A stretch of DNA of 64,000 nt from Kosakonia sp. H02 (GTDB lineage Bacteria > Pseudomonadota > Gammaproteobacteria > Enterobacterales > Enterobacteriaceae): NCBI GenBank assembly GCA_030704225.1, contig CP131915.1, positions 2,976,001 to 3,040,000 of the forward strand, written 5' to 3'. Below the pieces are notes generated by a model. The model did no database searches. It was given only the letters and a program-made list of their open reading frames with translations, and had not been told where the DNA came from. Position 1 is the first letter of the stretch; each line of letters opens with the position of its first letter. The position numbers and the translations under genes were made by a program. Below, in pieces: positions 16,973-26,448 of this stretch.

Positions 16973-18103
16973 ATGAGCCAGGTTGAGTTAAACGGACAAT
17001 CATTCACTTTAGACAGATTCCCTGTCGGCGTGGAAGAGGCGTCGCTACAGGCGTGGGATGCAGCGGATGAATATTTGCTGCAACAGGTGAGTGAGGTCGA
17101 TGGCCCGGTGCTGATTTTCAACGATAGCTTCGGCGCGCTGGCCTGTGCACTGGCGCAGCATCGCCCGGTATCGGTTAACGACTCTTACATTGCCGAACTG
17201 GCAACCCAGCACAACCTGCGCATTAACGATCTCGATGAAAGCGCCGTGACGCTCCAGGACAGCTTAAGCCCGCTGCCGGAAAACCCTGCGCTGGTGCTGA
17301 TTAAAGTGCCGAAACAGCTCGCGTTGCTGGAGCAGCAACTGCGCGCGCTGCGTGAAGTGGTGACGCCGCAAACGCGGATTGTCGCAGGTGCGAAAGCGCG
17401 TGATATCCACAATTCAACCCTCGCCCTGTTCGAAAAAATCCTTGGCCCAACCACCACCACGCTGGCGTGGAAAAAAGCGCGCTTGATTAATTGCACCTTT
17501 AACGCGCCTGCGCTTACCGACGGTTTACAGCTTGCAAGCTGGACACTGGACGGCACCGACTGGACCATCCATAACCACGCGAATGTTTTTTCGCGCAGCG
17601 GGCTGGATATTGGTGCACGTTTCTTCCTGCAACATTTGCCGGAAAACGTCGAAGGGGAGATGGTCGATCTGGGCTGCGGCAACGGCGTGATTGGCCTGCA
17701 ATTGCTGGCGCAAAACCCGCAAAGCCGCGTGCTGTTTGTTGATGAGTCGGCGATGGCCGTGGCCTCTTCGCGTATTAATGTGGAAAGCAACCTGCCGGAT
17801 GCGGTCGATCGCAGTGAATTTATGATCAATAACGCGCTCTCTGGCGTCGAGGCGGATCGCTTTGCTGCGGTGCTGTGTAACCCGCCGTTCCATCAGCAGA
17901 GTGCAATCACCGATCATATTGCCTGGCAGATGTTTAACGATGCGCGCCGTTGCCTGCAATACGGCGGTGAACTGCGCATTGTTGGCAACCGCCATCTCGA
18001 CTATTTCCGTAAACTTAAACGTGTTTTCGGCAACTGCGAAACCGTGGCGACCAACAATAAGTTCGTCATCCTTAAGTCGGTTAAAACACGTAAAAAACGA
18101 TAA
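16973..18103 (+). CDS. rlmG: 23S rRNA (guanine1835-N2)-methyltransferase RlmG
   Basis: A 376-residue SAM-dependent methyltransferase that modifies G1835 of 23S rRNA. The N-terminal half is a degenerate duplicate domain. The catalytic half has the SAM loop DLGCGNGVIGL (about residue 231) and the catalytic NPPF motif at about residue 303. Length agrees with E. coli RlmG (378 aa). A GGAGGGGCG ribosome-binding site is directly upstream. A REP element follows the stop. Confidence 0.95.
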   Translation: MSQVELNGQSFTLDRFPVGVEEASLQAWDAADEYLLQQVSEVDGPVLIFNDSFGALACALAQHRPVSVNDSYIAELATQHNLRINDLDESAVTLQDSLSPLPENPALVLIKVPKQLALLEQQLRALREVVTPQTRIVAGAKARDIHNSTLALFEKILGPTTTTLAWKKARLINCTFNAPALTDGLQLASWTLDGTDWTIHNHANVFSRSGLDIGARFFLQHLPENVEGEMVDLGCGNGVIGLQLLAQNPQSRVLFVDESAMAVASSRINVESNLPDAVDRSEFMINNALSGVEADRFAAVLCNPPFHQQSAITDHIAWQMFNDARRCLQYGGELRIVGNRHLDYFRKLKRVFGNCETVATNNKFVILKSVKTRKKR

Positions 18104-18114
18104 ACGAAGCGCAG

Positions 18115-18156
18115 CACCCGTAGGCCGGATAAGGCGTTAGCCGCCATCCGGCAACA
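18115..18156. repeat. REP (repetitive extragenic palindromic) element
   Basis: GCCGGAT/ATCCGGC arms at 18124-18130 and 18146-18152, with internal AAGGCGTTAGCC, form the typical enteric REP unit. It lies between convergent rlmG and fadH and may serve as a transcript 3' end. Confidence 0.85.
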
Positions 18157-18159
18157 ACA

Positions 18160-20181
18160 TCAAATCTCCAGCGCCAGCTTTGTCCCCTGCGCAATCGCCC
18201 GGCGTGCATCCAGCTCCAGCGCCACATCGCAGCCGCCAATCAAATGCACTGGTTTACCCGCTTCGCGCAGCGGTTCGGCCAGCGCGCGTCGCGGCTCCTG
18301 GCCTGCGCAGACCACCACATTGTCCACCGCCAGCAACTGCGGTTCGCCGCCGACCATAATGTGTAAACCGGCATCATCAATCTTTTGATAGCTTACCGCC
18401 GGGATCATCTTCACCCCGCGCGATAACAGCGTTGCCCGGTGGATCCAGCCGGTGGTTTTACCTAACCCTTCGCCCGGTTTACTGGCTTTACGCTGCAACA
18501 TCACAATACGTCGCGGGCTTTTCGGCAATTGCGGTCCTTCCGGGCGCAGGCCGCCTACCTCATTCAGGCTGGTATCGATACCCCATTCCACGCAAAACTC
18601 GGCGATATTCTGGCTGGTGGGTTCGCCCGGCTGGCTTAAATACATCGCCGTATCAAAGCCGATCCCGCCGCAGCCAATGATCGCCACACTTTCCCCGACC
18701 GGGGCTTTATCGCGCAGCACATCAAGATAACTCAGCACTTTCGGGTGATTGATGCCCTCAATCAGCGGCATACGGGGTTCAATACCGCAGGCCAGCACCA
18801 CCTCGTCGAACAGCGTCAACATTGAGGGTTCAACATGCTGATTCAGACACAAAGCGACGCCGGTTAGCTCGATCATCCGTCGGTAGTAGCGCAGCGTCTC
18901 GTAGAACTCCTCTTTGCCAGGGATCTGTTTGGCGATATTAAACTGCCCGCCGATCTCCGCCTGCGCATCAAACAGCGTCACGCTGTGCCCGCGCGCCGCC
19001 GCATTGACCGCAAACGCCAGACCTGCCGGGCCGGCACCAATAACGGCAAGGTTTTTCTTGCGCCGCGCCGGGAGAATGGGCATGTACGTTTCATGGCAAG
19101 CGCGAGGATTAACAAGGCAGGAAGTCACTTTGCCAGCGAAGATCTGATCCAGGCACGCCTGATTGCAGCCAATACACGTGTTGATCTCATCGGCGCGGCC
19201 ACTTTGCGCTTTCGACAGCAACCCGGCATCGGCGAGAAACGGGCGCGCCATCGACACCATATCCGCATCGCCACGCGCCAGGATCGTTTCCGCCACCTGC
19301 GGATCGTTAATGCGGTTGGTGGTGATCAGCGGCACGCGCACTTTGCCTTTCAGTTTGCGCGTAACCCAACTAAACGCCCCGCGCGGCACCGGTGTGGCGA
19401 TGGTCGGGATCCGTGCTTCATGCCAGCCAATGCCGGTGTTAATCAGCGTCGCCCCCGCCGCTTCAACGGCCTGTGCCAGCGCGATAGTCTCTTCCAGCGT
19501 GCCGCCGCCCTCCACCAGATCCAGCATCGACAGGCGGTAAATGATGATGAATTCGCGGCCGACGCGTTCGCGGATCTGGCGCACGACTTCCAGCGCAAAG
19601 CGCATACGCCGGGGGTAATCGCCACCCCATTCGTCTTCGCGGTGGTTAGTACGCGCGGCGAGAAATTCGTTAATTAAATAGCCTTCCGAACCCATCACTT
19701 CCACGCCGTCATAACCGGCCCGTTGCGCCAGTTGTGCACAGCGGGCGAAGTCGTCGATCAGTGTGAGAATTTCATCATGGCTAAGTTCATGAGGGGTAAA
19801 GCGGTTGATCGGAGCCTGAATGGCCGATGGCGCAACCAGGTGCGGCTGGTAGCTATAGCGCCCGGTATGCAGGATTTGCAGCGCGATTTTGCCGCCTTCC
19901 CGGTGCACCGCATCGGTAATTTGTCGATGGTGGGGAAGCTGGCTGTCATCATTTAACACCGCGCCGCCTTCCATCGTGACGCCGGAAAACACAGGCGCAA
20001 CGCCGCCGGTAACGATCAGTGAGACGCCATGACGGGCGCGTTCAGCATAGAAGGCCGCCAGCCGCTCTGCGCCATCCGGGCGCTCCTCCAGCCCGGTATG
20101 CATTGAGCCCATCAGCACACGGTTTTTAAGCTGGGTAAAACCCAGATCGAGCGGGGTAAATAGCGACGGGTAATGGCTCAT
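18160..20181 (-). CDS. fadH: 2,4-dienoyl-CoA reductase FadH
   Basis: A 673-residue NADPH-dependent flavoenzyme for beta-oxidation of unsaturated fatty acids. The N-terminal third is an Old Yellow Enzyme-type TIM barrel with FMN. A 4Fe-4S cluster motif follows (CIGCNQACL with further cysteines at TSCLVNPRAC), then FAD/NADPH-binding halves with VIGAGPAGLAFA and AIIGCGGIGFD. The ATG at 20181 (MSHYPSLFTPLDLG) matches E. coli; 20 upstream codons are not family sequence. E. coli FadH is 672 aa. Confidence 0.96.
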   Translation of the reverse strand: MSHYPSLFTPLDLGFTQLKNRVLMGSMHTGLEERPDGAERLAAFYAERARHGVSLIVTGGVAPVFSGVTMEGGAVLNDDSQLPHHRQITDAVHREGGKIALQILHTGRYSYQPHLVAPSAIQAPINRFTPHELSHDEILTLIDDFARCAQLAQRAGYDGVEVMGSEGYLINEFLAARTNHREDEWGGDYPRRMRFALEVVRQIRERVGREFIIIYRLSMLDLVEGGGTLEETIALAQAVEAAGATLINTGIGWHEARIPTIATPVPRGAFSWVTRKLKGKVRVPLITTNRINDPQVAETILARGDADMVSMARPFLADAGLLSKAQSGRADEINTCIGCNQACLDQIFAGKVTSCLVNPRACHETYMPILPARRKKNLAVIGAGPAGLAFAVNAAARGHSVTLFDAQAEIGGQFNIAKQIPGKEEFYETLRYYRRMIELTGVALCLNQHVEPSMLTLFDEVVLACGIEPRMPLIEGINHPKVLSYLDVLRDKAPVGESVAIIGCGGIGFDTAMYLSQPGEPTSQNIAEFCVEWGIDTSLNEVGGLRPEGPQLPKSPRRIVMLQRKASKPGEGLGKTTGWIHRATLLSRGVKMIPAVSYQKIDDAGLHIMVGGEPQLLAVDNVVVCAGQEPRRALAEPLREAGKPVHLIGGCDVALELDARRAIAQGTKLALEI

Positions 20182-20289
20182 GCTCTCTTCCAATGTAAAA
20201 TAATTGTTATGTGGTCGGATGAGTTCTACTGTAGCCGTCACGACTTAAGAAGGGAAAAGCGGGAGCGAATAATTGCGATGAGATTCAAA

Positions 20290-20356
20290 AAAGCGCCGGA
20301 TGGCGGCTACCGACTTACCGGGCCTACACACACGTTATAGGCCCGGTAAGCGGCGT
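20290..20356. repeat. BIME: paired REP units between patA and fadH
   Basis: A perfect 13-base inverted repeat CTTACCGGGCCTA/TAGGCCCGGTAAG (20314-20326 and 20338-20350) is flanked by GCGCCGGATGGCGG, the usual REP head. Read on the minus strand it ends in GCTTTTTTG, so it could also terminate patA transcription. Confidence 0.8.
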
Positions 20357-20360
20357 TTTG

Positions 20361-21740
<1,380 letters not shown>

Positions 21741-21870
21741 AATAAGCTCCAGGAGTCGCGTATCACACGATACTGAGCTAAGTATTGCAGGGTTTACGCC
21801 ACTTCGGCGTGCATTGCGCAAATCGGGATAAACACCAGGCAAAAAGGTGAGCGTACAAAATTTAATCATG
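21741..21870 (-). promoter_or_regulatory. Structured leader of patA
   Basis: On the minus strand two short hairpins precede the patA TTG: ACGCC-GAAGT-GGCGT and GTATC-GTGT-GATAC. The same bases are open in frame with patA for 43 codons, from an ATG at 21869. Either an RNA control element or an alternative N terminus could explain this. patA is RpoN-dependent in E. coli, but I could not find a correctly spaced GG-N10-GC here. Confidence 0.4.
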
Positions 21871-22161
21871 CCGTCAGGTTAATACGCTGTATGCATCATG
21901 TTGAAAACCATAAGAGTGAGCGCTGGGAAAGTACGCTATTTGCGCCAATAAGGTGCGGTAAGCGCCCGAAAAGGGTGCATACCCGGCATAGTTTCCTGAT
22001 GAAACTATTAAAATCAGCATATTAACAAGCCTGTAAAATGCAGGGTTTTAGTGCGAATTGCGATCAAAATCAAATTTAACAACTAAAGATAAATTCATTA
22101 GCGCCGAAATAACATTCGCAATAATTATTTCACGGCAATATAACCTGCACAGGACGCAACC
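21871..22161. other. Intergenic region between patA leader and aer
   Basis: An AT-rich gap with no supported gene. It includes the sigma-28-like promoter of aer (22084-22110). The open frame over 22058-22381 is the out-of-frame shadow of aer. Confidence 0.6.
22084..22110 (+). promoter_or_regulatory. Sigma-28 (FliA) promoter of aer
   Basis: TAAAGATA and GCCGAAAT separated by exactly 11 bases, compared with the FliA consensus TAAAGTTT-N11-GCCGATAA. It lies about 50 bases before the aer ATG. Control of aer by FliA is known in E. coli. Confidence 0.7.
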
Positions 22162-23682
22162 ATGTCTTCTCCTCTTTATGTCAGCCAGCGGGCCTTCTTG
22201 CTGGACGATGACGCCACTCTTATGTCAACGACGGACCAGCAAAGCTACATCACTCACGCCAATGATGCTTTTATCCACGCCAGTGGTTACCGCCTGGACG
22301 AGTTGCTCGGTCAACCTCACAACATTGTTCGCCACCCGGATATGCCAAAAGCGGCGTTTGCCGATATGTGGTTCACCCTGAAACAGGGCGAACCGTGGAG
22401 CGGCATTGTTAAAAACCGCCGTAAAAATGGCGATCACTACTGGGTGCGAGCCAATGCGATCCCAATGGTGCGTAATGGCCAGGTGACGGGATATATGTCG
22501 ATTCGTACCCGCGCCACGGAGCAGGAGATCGCGGCCGTTGAGCCGCTCTATAGCGCATTAAATGAAGGCCGCAGCAACAAACGTCTCTATAAAGGGCTGG
22601 TGCTCGGCAAAAGCGCGTGGGGCAAACTGGCCTGCATTCCGCTACGCTGGCGCGCGCGTGGCGTGATGTCGCTGCTGTGGGGGGCGCAGTTGTTGGGGCT
22701 GTGGTTTACCGGCGCGCACCCGCTGACGATGATCATCAGCACGCTGATGATGCTGCTCGGTTGCCTGGCGTTTGAGTGGCAGATTGTCCGCCCGGTGGAG
22801 AACGTGGCGCGTCAGGCGCTGAGCGTGGCGACAGGCGAAAGGAACAGTGTCGAGTTCCTCAACCGCAGTGATGAACTGGGGCTCACACTGCGCGCGGTCG
22901 GGCAACTGGGGTTGATGTGCCGCTGGTTAATCAACGACGTTTCCGGCCAGGTCAATAGTGTGCTTAACGGCAGCGAAACGCTGGCGAAAGGGAACGATGA
23001 CCTGAACGAGCGCACTCGCCAGACGGTGGTGAATGTGCAGCAAACGGTGGCGACCATGAGCCAGATGGCGGCGTCGGTACAGAGCAACTCGGAAACGGCG
23101 TCGGCGGCGGACAAGCTTTCCAGCTCCGCCAGTAGCGCCGCCGCTCACGGCGGTAAGGCGATGGAAACAGTGGTCAAAACCATGGATGAAATTGCCAACA
23201 GTACCCAGCGGATCGGCTCCATCACGACGCTTATCAACGACATCGCCTTCCAGACCAACATCCTGGCACTGAACGCGGCGGTGGAAGCTGCGCGGGCAGG
23301 GGAGCAGGGCAAAGGTTTCGCGGTGGTGGCGGGTGAAGTACGTCATCTGGCAAGCCGCAGTGCCAGCGCGGCTAATGACATTCGCAAACTGATTGACGCC
23401 AGCGCCAGCAAAGTGCAATCCGGCTACGATCAGGTCCATGCGGCAGGCCGCACAATGGACGATATTGTCAAACAGGTGCAAAACGTCACCGCGCTGATTG
23501 GTCAGATCAGTAATGCCACTTCCGAGCAGGCCACGGGCCTTGCGGATCTGACGCGCGCGGTGGCGGAGCTGGATGCCATTACCCAGAAAAATGCCGGTCT
23601 GGTCGAGCAGAGCGCGGAAGTGTCGTCGATGGTGAAACAGCGTGCGGGCCGCTTGCAGGATGCGGTTTCCGTATTGCATTAA
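22162..23682 (+). CDS. aer: Aerotaxis receptor Aer
   Basis: A 506-residue energy and oxygen taxis receptor, the same length as in E. coli. The N-terminal cytosolic PAS domain (about residues 20-120, with NRRKNGDHYWVRANA) binds FAD. A hydrophobic anchor (about 165-205) and HAMP segment follow, then the methyl-accepting signalling domain with the conserved hairpin tip (FQTNILALNAAVEAARAGEQ). It signals redox state to CheA/CheW. It is preceded by a FliA-type promoter and followed by a strong terminator, so it is monocistronic. Confidence 0.96.
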   Translation: MSSPLYVSQRAFLLDDDATLMSTTDQQSYITHANDAFIHASGYRLDELLGQPHNIVRHPDMPKAAFADMWFTLKQGEPWSGIVKNRRKNGDHYWVRANAIPMVRNGQVTGYMSIRTRATEQEIAAVEPLYSALNEGRSNKRLYKGLVLGKSAWGKLACIPLRWRARGVMSLLWGAQLLGLWFTGAHPLTMIISTLMMLLGCLAFEWQIVRPVENVARQALSVATGERNSVEFLNRSDELGLTLRAVGQLGLMCRWLINDVSGQVNSVLNGSETLAKGNDDLNERTRQTVVNVQQTVATMSQMAASVQSNSETASAADKLSSSASSAAAHGGKAMETVVKTMDEIANSTQRIGSITTLINDIAFQTNILALNAAVEAARAGEQGKGFAVVAGEVRHLASRSASAANDIRKLIDASASKVQSGYDQVHAAGRTMDDIVKQVQNVTALIGQISNATSEQATGLADLTRAVAELDAITQKNAGLVEQSAEVSSMVKQRAGRLQDAVSVLH

Positions 23683-23700
23683 ACGCCATTTATCATGCGA

Positions 23701-23732
23701 AAAACCGCCAGGCCTGCCCGGCGGTTTTTTTA
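23701..23732 (+). terminator. Rho-independent terminator after aer
   Basis: A stem AACCGCC/GGCGGTT (23703-23709 and 23720-23726) followed by TTTTTTT. Confidence 0.85.
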
Positions 23733-24125
23733 TGGGCACACAGGCGCGTTTCATTGAAGATGTAATGATAATATTTTTATTTTGTTAATTTATTATTAAT
23801 AACGCCGTATATTGCACCGGGATAATATATTTTCTTGTTTAAGAGTTAATTTCCAATTAACTCCAATTAAGCACGATTAATATCTTTTCGTAACTTTAAA
23901 AACCCTGCACATATAACGATCGATAAAGGGTAATTAATAGCCTTTAACTATCGGATCTTTCAATGGCTAATTAAAAAAACGATCAAAGTCATAAAGTTAG
24001 CGTTAGGGTTACCGATAACGTCTACTGGTGGCTGGCTTTTAATGCGCGCCGGGGACTTAAGCAAGCCTTTAGGGTTAGGGGCTTGTTGCTTATGTCAGCA
24101 AGTTAATCAAACCCATGGAGAAAAT
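23733..24125 (+). promoter_or_regulatory. AT-rich upstream region of the second chemoreceptor
   Basis: Nearly 400 bases, very AT-rich in the first half, without a gene. The recognisable element is the sigma-28 promoter at 23992-24018. The transcript would carry a leader of roughly 100 bases before the ATG at 24126. Confidence 0.6.
23992..24018 (+). promoter_or_regulatory. Sigma-28 (FliA) promoter of methyl-accepting chemotaxis gene
   Basis: TAAAGTTA, 11 bases, then ACCGATAA. This matches the FliA consensus TAAAGTTT-N11-GCCGATAA at 14 of 16 positions with exact spacing. Confidence 0.82.
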
Positions 24126-25688
24126 ATGTTTTTACATGACGTAAAAATCGGCACGAAATTATTTCTGGCATTCGGATTCTTTATTGCGTTGATGGTGGTG
24201 AGTTCCTGTTTCTCACTCTTCAGCCTGAATCGCGCAAATAATGGCATGCAAGAGATTGTGCATAACGCTTATCCCACTACCGTCAAAGCCAATCAGCTCA
24301 TTGATAATTTCCAGACCTTTGTCAGCACCCAGCAATTGATGCTGCTGGATAGTGACGGCAAATGGTCTGCTGAATCACAGAAACAACTTAACGAAATCAG
24401 CGCGCATATCTCTGTGTTGCTGGAGGATTTGTCGAAAAACCTGCGCGATGAACCCTCACAGAAAATCCTCGCCGATATCCGTACCGTTCGTCAGCAGTAC
24501 CTTGATTCCCGTTTCCGTATCCTCGAAGCCGTGAAGAACAACGATCGCGGCGCGGCGATTCAGGAGATGATGACCAACACGGTAAATATCCAGAATGCCT
24601 ATAAAGAGAAAGTGCTGGCGCTGATTGCCATTCAGGATGAGCAAATGCGCGCATCGGGCAAGCAGGTACAGAATGATTTTGGCGCTAACCGCCTGCTGCT
24701 GATTGTGCTTGCGATTATCAGCATTGGCCTTGGTAGCCTGATCGGCCTTGTTATTGTTCGTATGATCACGCGTCCACTGAGCGAAGCGGTGGAGTTTGCC
24801 AAAGCGATTGCCGATGGCGATTTAACCCGCACGATCGATTCCCGTCACCGTGATGAAACCGGCATTCTGCTGCGTGCGTTGATGGAGATGAAAAACCGCC
24901 TGGTTGAGATTGTCCATCAGGTGCAAAACGGTTCGGAGAGCATCTCCAGTGCGGCGGCGCAGATTGTCGCCGGTAACCAGGATCTGGCGGCGCGTACGGA
25001 AGAGCAGGCCAGTTCCGTTGAGCAGACCGCAGCATCGATGGAACAAATTACCGCGACCGTGAAAAACACCGCGCAGCATACTTCTGAAGCGACACATCTC
25101 TCGGCGGATGCGGCAACGGGCGTGAAAAACAACGGCGAGATGATGAAACAGGTGACAGAGAAGATGCGCGTGATTAACGACACGTCTAATCGTATGTCTG
25201 ACATTATCAACCTGATTGACGCCATTGCGTTTCAGACCAATATTCTGGCGCTCAACGCGGCAGTTGAAGCGGCACGCGCCGGGGAACACGGGCGTGGATT
25301 TGCAGTGGTCGCCGGTGAAGTGCGCCAGTTGGCGCAAAAAAGCGCCTCGTCGGCGAACGATATTCGCCATCTGATCGAAAGCTCGACCAGCCAGACCCGC
25401 GAAGGCATGGCGCTGGTGGAGAAAGCCAGCGCGCTGATTAACGGCATGGTGAATAACGTCGAAGAGATGGATGTGATCCTGCGCGAGATTGGCCAGGCGA
25501 GCCGTGAGCAGACCGACGGTATTTCGCAGATAAACAGCGCTATTGGCCTGATTGACTCCACGACGCAGCAAAACTCCAGCCTTGTGGAGGAGTCCGTTGC
25601 GGCGGCGGCAGCGCTAAACGATCAGGCGCTGCATCTGCGTGAGCTGGTGAAAGTATTCCGCCTGCGCGAAACGCCGATGCCCGCTTAA
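24126..25688 (+). CDS. Methyl-accepting chemotaxis protein
   Basis: A 520-residue transmembrane chemoreceptor. TM1 is near residues 10-33 (LAFGFFIALMVVSSCFSLF) and is followed by a periplasmic four-helix-bundle ligand domain of about 150 residues. TM2 is near 190-213 (LIVLAIISIGLGSLIGLVIV), followed by HAMP and a signalling domain with the canonical tip (FQTNILALNAAVEAARAGEH). Resemblance to Tsr/Tar is clear in the signalling half. The sensing domain differs, so the ligand is unknown. It ends in RLRETPMPA and lacks the NWETF-type CheR/CheB tether. The start at 24126 has a GGAG site. Its stop overlaps the yqjI stop region on the other strand. It is not present at this locus in K-12. Confidence 0.92.
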   Translation: MFLHDVKIGTKLFLAFGFFIALMVVSSCFSLFSLNRANNGMQEIVHNAYPTTVKANQLIDNFQTFVSTQQLMLLDSDGKWSAESQKQLNEISAHISVLLEDLSKNLRDEPSQKILADIRTVRQQYLDSRFRILEAVKNNDRGAAIQEMMTNTVNIQNAYKEKVLALIAIQDEQMRASGKQVQNDFGANRLLLIVLAIISIGLGSLIGLVIVRMITRPLSEAVEFAKAIADGDLTRTIDSRHRDETGILLRALMEMKNRLVEIVHQVQNGSESISSAAAQIVAGNQDLAARTEEQASSVEQTAASMEQITATVKNTAQHTSEATHLSADAATGVKNNGEMMKQVTEKMRVINDTSNRMSDIINLIDAIAFQTNILALNAAVEAARAGEHGRGFAVVAGEVRQLAQKSASSANDIRHLIESSTSQTREGMALVEKASALINGMVNNVEEMDVILREIGQASREQTDGISQINSAIGLIDSTTQQNSSLVEESVAAAAALNDQALHLRELVKVFRLRETPMPA

Positions 25689-26209
25689 TCGAGCTGGGAA
25701 ATCTCCAGCGCCGCGCGGTCGATAATGCCAATTATCTTTTTAAGCTGCGTGGCGCTGACGTCCCCCTGATTCACCCGTAAATCCAGCACCGCTTTGAAGT
25801 TCTCCAGCGCCCGTTTCATTTGCGGGTTCTTTCGTAACTGGTAACCGACGTTGCGTGCTTTGACCCGATCCTGAATTTGCGCCAACTGTTGCTGGCTCTC
25901 TTCCAGCCACTGCTGGCCGTGTCGGGTGATCGTAATCATCCTGCGGCCGTTCTCCTCATCTCTAATGGCAATAAGCTGCTGATCGCGCAGTAAATCGAGG
26001 GTCGGGTAAATGACACCGGGACTGGGTGTGTAGTTGCCCTGCGTCAGCGTTTCGATGGCTTTAATAATTTCGTAGCCGTGGCTGGGGTTGTTGCTCAGCA
26101 GATGCAGGATCACCAGCCGCAATTCGCCGTGGCCGAAAAAGCGCTGGCGGCGTCCTCCGCCGTGGCCGTGGTGGCGTTCGCTGTCGTTGCTATCGTGAGG
26201 GTGGCGCAT
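25685..26209 (-). CDS. yqjI: PadR-family nickel-responsive repressor YqjI
   Basis: A 174-residue PadR-type regulator. The N-terminal tail is histidine-rich (MRHPHDSNDSERHHGHGGG), a likely Ni/Fe-binding region. A winged helix (about residues 25-110, with GYEIIKAIETLTQGNY) and a C-terminal dimerisation helix follow. E. coli YqjI (207 aa) represses itself and yqjH and is released by nickel. Here the metal-binding tail is shorter. It is divergent from yqjH, and similar palindromes lie before each gene. The 3' end overlaps the chemoreceptor stop by four bases. Confidence 0.92.
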   Translation of the reverse strand: MRHPHDSNDSERHHGHGGGRRQRFFGHGELRLVILHLLSNNPSHGYEIIKAIETLTQGNYTPSPGVIYPTLDLLRDQQLIAIRDEENGRRMITITRHGQQWLEESQQQLAQIQDRVKARNVGYQLRKNPQMKRALENFKAVLDLRVNQGDVSATQLKKIIGIIDRAALEISQLD

Positions 26210-26230
26210 GGTGCTCTCCGGTGGTAATTT

Positions 26231-26253
26231 GATATATCTAATTTATATCTAAA
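26231..26253. promoter_or_regulatory. YqjI-like operator near yqjI
   Basis: GATATATCTAATTTATATC is an imperfect inverted repeat of TAGATATA words just upstream of yqjI, matching the AGATATATCT palindrome on the yqjH side. It probably binds YqjI. Confidence 0.5.
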
Positions 26254-26387
26254 CTATTAATTACGACAATAAAAAACTATCTTATAAATTTAATATTTTG
26301 ATAAATAAGCCATTTATTTAATCATTTGGCAAGCCGTGCGCTTAACCTTGTCTATATCATAAAAAGATCTTGCCTTCTGTCTAATCA

Positions 26388-26405
26388 GCAATCATTATCA
26401 TTTGC
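26388..26405 (+). promoter_or_regulatory. Fur-box-like site upstream of yqjH
   Basis: AATCATTATCATTTGC shares most of the Fur consensus GATAATGATAATCATTATC. Dual control of yqjH by Fur and YqjI is established in E. coli. Confidence 0.55.
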
Positions 26406-26413
26406 ACAACTTT

Positions 26414-26425
26414 TAGATATATCTT
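26414..26425. promoter_or_regulatory. YqjI-like operator near yqjH
   Basis: A perfect AGATATATCT palindrome at 26415-26424, 25 bases before the yqjH start. It is the counterpart of the site near yqjI. Confidence 0.5.
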
Positions 26426-26448
26426 TTTCACGTTTACGAAGGCCGATT

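Noticed and set aside
21900..22000. A sigma-54 promoter for patA
   Set aside because: patA is RpoN-dependent in E. coli. The candidate GG/GC pairs here (in GGCGCAAATAGC and GGGCGCTTACCGC) are spaced one or two bases too short, so I do not call it.
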